From contig NZ_JAHXDN010000005.1 in the NCBI RefSeq assembly GCF_019375555.1, positions 1 to 64,000 on the forward strand: DNA of 64,000 nucleotides, written 5' to 3'. Under the pieces are notes generated by a model that did no database searches, had not been told where the DNA came from, and worked only from the letters and a program-made list of their open reading frames with translations. Positions 61,034 to 64,000 of the stretch are shown in pieces (the stretch's first letter is position 1; every line of letters starts with the position of its first letter). The translations under genes and the position numbers were made by a program. This stretch comes from Roseobacter insulae. Its GTDB lineage: Bacteria > Pseudomonadota > Alphaproteobacteria > Rhodobacterales > Rhodobacteraceae.

Positions 61034-63015
61034 TGAAGTCGAATCCATTCTTTGAGCTGTACGTCGGTGATCGCTTTACTTCACGCGAGTTCGTCACGAT
61101 CTTCAGCGACTATCTAGTCCCACATGCACTACCAATCTTCATTCCAGGAAATGTAGTAGTTACCGGAATTCAGGGTAGCGGAAAGAGTATGCTTCTCGGT
61201 CTGCTTCAACCAAGAGTAAGGCTCGAGTATGATGCTGTTGGACAGGACTTCCCCGTACCTGAGGAACGTCGGAAATTCCTTAGTGCTGGCGTCAACATCG
61301 CCCATCAGAGTGCCATTGATTTTGGTCTTCGCAAGCACATTGATGACGACCCTGAGGAAGTCGAGTTTCTATTCGCAGACTTCTTAAACTACCTAATGGT
61401 CGAAGATTTTTTGGACAGTCTCCGTTGTATGGCAGATGGTCCAGCTAACGTCAGAAGCGAGGTGGGTCTAAACGCTGGTGGAAACGCCTTGAACGAAATC
61501 GGCCCGCTACTGAGCGATCTTCCAATATGGGAGGGATGGATCGGGAAGTGTAATTCTTTTGAGGAGCTTACAGTTCGGATAAAGGACAGGGTTCATCGCT
61601 ACAGACGCTACCTACATCGAAAGGATCGCGATCTTGATCCAGCTATCAAAGACACAAGAACTCACATTGGCCATCCTATTAGAGATTGCATAATCGCTTT
61701 AAAATCGGCAGGCGTCGTCGATCAAGATACAAACCTTTTTATTGACATCGACCAGTACGAGGAACTTGGAAATATTTCGACACGAAACACTGTCGGCAAA
61801 TCGGTTGACTATCGTTCTGTGATCAACCGTGCGCTTGCAGCAAGAGATGGCGCTGTATCTTACAGAATTGGCGCTCGTGGCCATGCTTGGCGCCGGCACG
61901 GAAAAATTCAAGGCACCGAAGCTAGACTAGAAGAGGAAAGGGACTACAAATACGTCGACCTTGATCTCCTTCTCAAACGAAAGGAGGATCAAACAATAGA
62001 TATTTTTCCGGACTTTGCAAATGACGTCTTTGTGCGTCGATTGCGATTTTCTGGCTTTCGAGAAGATCTACTCGCTGGAAAAAATCAAATCGAACAAGTT
62101 TACGGGCCACAGCTTTCCGCGACAGAGCGAGTTCGTAAACTCAATATCAGAGAGCCAGCGCGTATTCTAAAATTACAAACCGAATGGAGGACTGAGACGA
62201 AGGACGCACTGAAGGAGCTTGCTGGAAAAGACTTGTTGTCTGCGAAGCTTGGCGAAATATGGATAAGGCAGAAGGGTGATGTTTTCGACTTGGATGTTCC
62301 TAGAGGTAAACTTCCTTGGGAAGCTAAGTCGTACTGGAAAAAGGAACGGCGTGAAGCGGCAGCTCTACAGATTGCCTCTCAGGCACATCAGCGACCTTAC
62401 TGGTGCGGAGCCGAAGAGATTATAGGTCTTTCCGGCGGAAATATTTTGGTCTTTCTAAGTCTGAACCAGTTCATCTGGGATACATGGATTCAGTATGCTG
62501 GCGACGATTCTGAGGTTCGCTCCAAACTTCCTAAGATAACGGAGATTGTTCAGTCAATTGGAATACTGAAAGCAAGCAATTTCTGGATCGAGAAGATGGC
62601 TCAAGAGACCGGTCGCAGCGCAGAGCGTCTACAGTTCGTCAACTTGGTCGCTGAAAAGCTGGCTGCAAAACTGTTCGCGGACGATAGGCTGAGCAACCCA
62701 GGCCACACTGGGTTTTCCCTCATTGAGCAAGACATGAAACAGTTCCCGGAGATTCGTCGTTTTTTAGAGGAACTTGCGGACTATGGAAATATGCTCATGT
62801 TGGATCACACAACAAAGAATCGAGATCGAAAGCATAGGAAAAAGTTCTATTTCCATCCGGTGTTTTGCCCACACTTCAGAATTCCATACATCAGAACTAA
62901 AGAGCCGTATTATGCGAAGGCAAGTGAAGTTGCATCGTGGATCTACGAATCTGGATTCAAACTGTCCCTTTCGGATAATGAACCGAGCAGACAACGGTCG
63001 TTGTTTGAAGAATGA
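61033..63015 (+). CDS. ORC/CDC6-like P-loop ATPase (conflict-system type)
   Basis: This 660-residue protein has Walker A GIQGSGKSMLLGLL (residues 45-58) and a Walker B-like LFIDIDQYEELGN near residue 240, followed by a sensor-like RIGARGHAW. The N-terminal 350 residues look like an AAA+/STAND-type ATPase. The remainder is helical, possibly including winged-helix units (LSLNQFIWDTWIQYAGDDSE then EIRRFLEELADYG). Start 61033 shares bases with the upstream stop (TGATG). The assignment to an ORC/CDC6-like family is by motif and context only. Confidence 0.75.
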   Translation: MKSNPFFELYVGDRFTSREFVTIFSDYLVPHALPIFIPGNVVVTGIQGSGKSMLLGLLQPRVRLEYDAVGQDFPVPEERRKFLSAGVNIAHQSAIDFGLRKHIDDDPEEVEFLFADFLNYLMVEDFLDSLRCMADGPANVRSEVGLNAGGNALNEIGPLLSDLPIWEGWIGKCNSFEELTVRIKDRVHRYRRYLHRKDRDLDPAIKDTRTHIGHPIRDCIIALKSAGVVDQDTNLFIDIDQYEELGNISTRNTVGKSVDYRSVINRALAARDGAVSYRIGARGHAWRRHGKIQGTEARLEEERDYKYVDLDLLLKRKEDQTIDIFPDFANDVFVRRLRFSGFREDLLAGKNQIEQVYGPQLSATERVRKLNIREPARILKLQTEWRTETKDALKELAGKDLLSAKLGEIWIRQKGDVFDLDVPRGKLPWEAKSYWKKERREAAALQIASQAHQRPYWCGAEEIIGLSGGNILVFLSLNQFIWDTWIQYAGDDSEVRSKLPKITEIVQSIGILKASNFWIEKMAQETGRSAERLQFVNLVAEKLAAKLFADDRLSNPGHTGFSLIEQDMKQFPEIRRFLEELADYGNMLMLDHTTKNRDRKHRKKFYFHPVFCPHFRIPYIRTKEPYYAKASEVASWIYESGFKLSLSDNEPSRQRSLFEE

Positions 63016-64000
63016 GAAATTTTAACTTTCGCGCATGGGGCGATGCCAATTGGCTGTTGCCTCAGTTTCAATGCAACAATGACTGGGCGGTCCTTGCCTG
63101 TGTAGGGACTGAGCAACGAAGTGTAGAATCTGCACTCGAGCTATCAAGATACGCTAAACGGCTTTTTCTCGCACAGATTGACGATCCGTATCCCCAAGAC
63201 CCGGTCGCGACTCACTTGGAGGTCGCGAAAGCATGGAAGAAAATTGAGGAACACATACCGGGTCAGTACATTAAATTCGTTGGTGAGCTAAAGTCATCCT
63301 TGGACGAGGTTGCTGATTATGCCGAAGCAGCGGTTGGTGCTTCCAGAAACATTGTTTTGGATATTACATCATTTCCGAAACGGTGGTTCTTTCCAATGGT
63401 GCAGTTACTTTTAAACGACCAGCGTGTCGAGAACCTGGTCGTTGTTTACACTCAAGGCACCAAGTACGCTAAAGTGATTTCAAGAAATCCAGAGGCCCTC
63501 AGACCCATTCAAGGCTTTCCCTCAGTGAGCGGACGTAGCGAACACGATTTTGCTTTCGTTGGTGTGGGGTTTCATCTGCTGAACTTCTCAAGAATGTTTG
63601 GCGAAGACAGACCGCGCGCCCTCAAGATGTTGTTTCCTTTCCCGCCCGGCCCGCCTGGCTTGAAAAGAAACTGGAAGTTTGTTGAAAGCATGGAAAGGAT
63701 TGTTGGGCGCGAGAATGATGGATTGCGCAAGATCGACCCAATTGACTTCATTCAGCTCTCTGCGTTGGACGTCTCACAAGCCTTTGATGCTATGCGAAAA
63801 GTTACAAAAGATGGTGAACGCACCTCCTATATGCTTCCCTTTGGTCCGAAGCCAGTTTCGTTGGCGATGTGCTTATTCTCGGTAGCGGCAGACCAGGCAG
63901 AAAAATCTGAAGTACCTATCTACTACGCGCAACCGAGCCAGTACGCCTTGCACTACACAAAAGAGCCTTTGTTGAAGAACGGCCGCCTGTCGTGCTTGAG
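63012..64000 (+). CDS. Unrecognised Rossmann-like protein, 3' end outside window
   Basis: The open frame runs from ATG 63012 to the window end (329 codons, no stop). It overlaps the ATPase stop by ATGA. N-terminal 200 residues alternate strands and helices, with DWAVLACVGTEQRSVESAL near residue 24, NIVLDITSFPKRWFFPMVQL near residue 115 and ENLVVVYTQGTKYAKVI. A later LPFGPKPVSLAMCLFSVAAD echoes phosphate-binding loops of Rossmann/CARF-like folds. I recognise no family. Its position suggests it is the effector or sensor of the operon. Confidence 0.75.
   Translation, partial: MRNFNFRAWGDANWLLPQFQCNNDWAVLACVGTEQRSVESALELSRYAKRLFLAQIDDPYPQDPVATHLEVAKAWKKIEEHIPGQYIKFVGELKSSLDEVADYAEAAVGASRNIVLDITSFPKRWFFPMVQLLLNDQRVENLVVVYTQGTKYAKVISRNPEALRPIQGFPSVSGRSEHDFAFVGVGFHLLNFSRMFGEDRPRALKMLFPFPPGPPGLKRNWKFVESMERIVGRENDGLRKIDPIDFIQLSALDVSQAFDAMRKVTKDGERTSYMLPFGPKPVSLAMCLFSVAADQAEKSEVPIYYAQPSQYALHYTKEPLLKNGRLSCL

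Noticed and set aside
1-64000. CRISPR array, rRNA or tRNA genes
   Set aside because: No regularly spaced repeats, and no complete tRNA cloverleaf or rRNA-like sequence was noticed.

Overview
The window looks like chromosomal DNA from an alphaproteobacterium, most likely a member of the Rhodobacterales (Roseobacter group). The basis is high G+C, alphaproteobacterial gene types (Ti-type TraA relaxase, DUF3618/holin-X stress genes, AsnC- and Crp-type regulators) and dense IS3/IS91 debris. Species assignment is not possible from sequence reading alone. No rRNA, tRNA gene or CRISPR array was seen.

Region 1 (about 180-11,300) is a ten-gene minus-strand operon with a divergent AsnC/Lrp regulator. 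It encodes a class V aminotransferase, an MFS exporter, an FMO-like flavoprotein, two carboxymuconolactone-decarboxylase-type proteins, an opine-dehydrogenase-like enzyme and a complete spermidine/putrescine-type ABC importer. Most junctions are ATGA/GTGA overlaps, so this is probably one uptake-plus-catabolism pathway for an amino or opine-like compound. Region 2 (12,000-18,900) holds a PNPOx-ferredoxin reductase-ferredoxin fusion, a broken isochorismatase-like gene, a YHS protein, a VOC protein, an AraC regulator flanked by matching inverted repeats, and a haloalkane-dehalogenase-like hydrolase. It ends in a PLP decarboxylase cut off by an IS91 remnant. Region 3 (19,600-22,700) is an SRPBCC protein and a CadC-like TPR regulator bracketed by two fragments of IS3-type elements.

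Region 4 (22,900-33,200) is a compact envelope/stress cluster: DUF998, DUF421, a repeat-rich PRC-barrel protein, GlsB-like, AI-2E-type, endonuclease/phosphatase, YihY, DUF3618, holin-X, ferritin-like DUF892, a Crp regulator, YqaE/Pmp3 and DUF4112. It includes a 22-residue membrane peptide. Region 5 (33,500-37,200) has a C45-type peptidase, a PHB-depolymerase-like esterase, a CopG-like protein and a second Crp regulator. Region 6 (37,400-41,500) is a Zur-type repressor plus a Zrg-type zinc uptake operon. Region 7 (42,100-45,150) is an orphan CheW-MCP pair. Region 8 (46,000-50,400) has a frameshifted DUF1348 gene, a second isochorismatase-YHS cassette with an AhpD-like gene, and an overlapping BMT5-like methyltransferase/AlkB pair.

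Region 9 (50,470-64,000) is layered mobile DNA. It contains an integrase stump, an IS3 element whose genes carry three extra 37-40 nt palindromic inserts, a broken GHKL ATPase, an intact tyrosine integrase, and a traC-traD/oriT/traA mobilisation module. It then continues into an AT-richer, tightly overlapping four-gene operon: C5 cytosine methyltransferase, phosphoribosyltransferase-like protein, ORC/CDC6-like P-loop ATPase and an unrecognised protein that runs off the window. This last operon is the best candidate for a new defence or conflict system.
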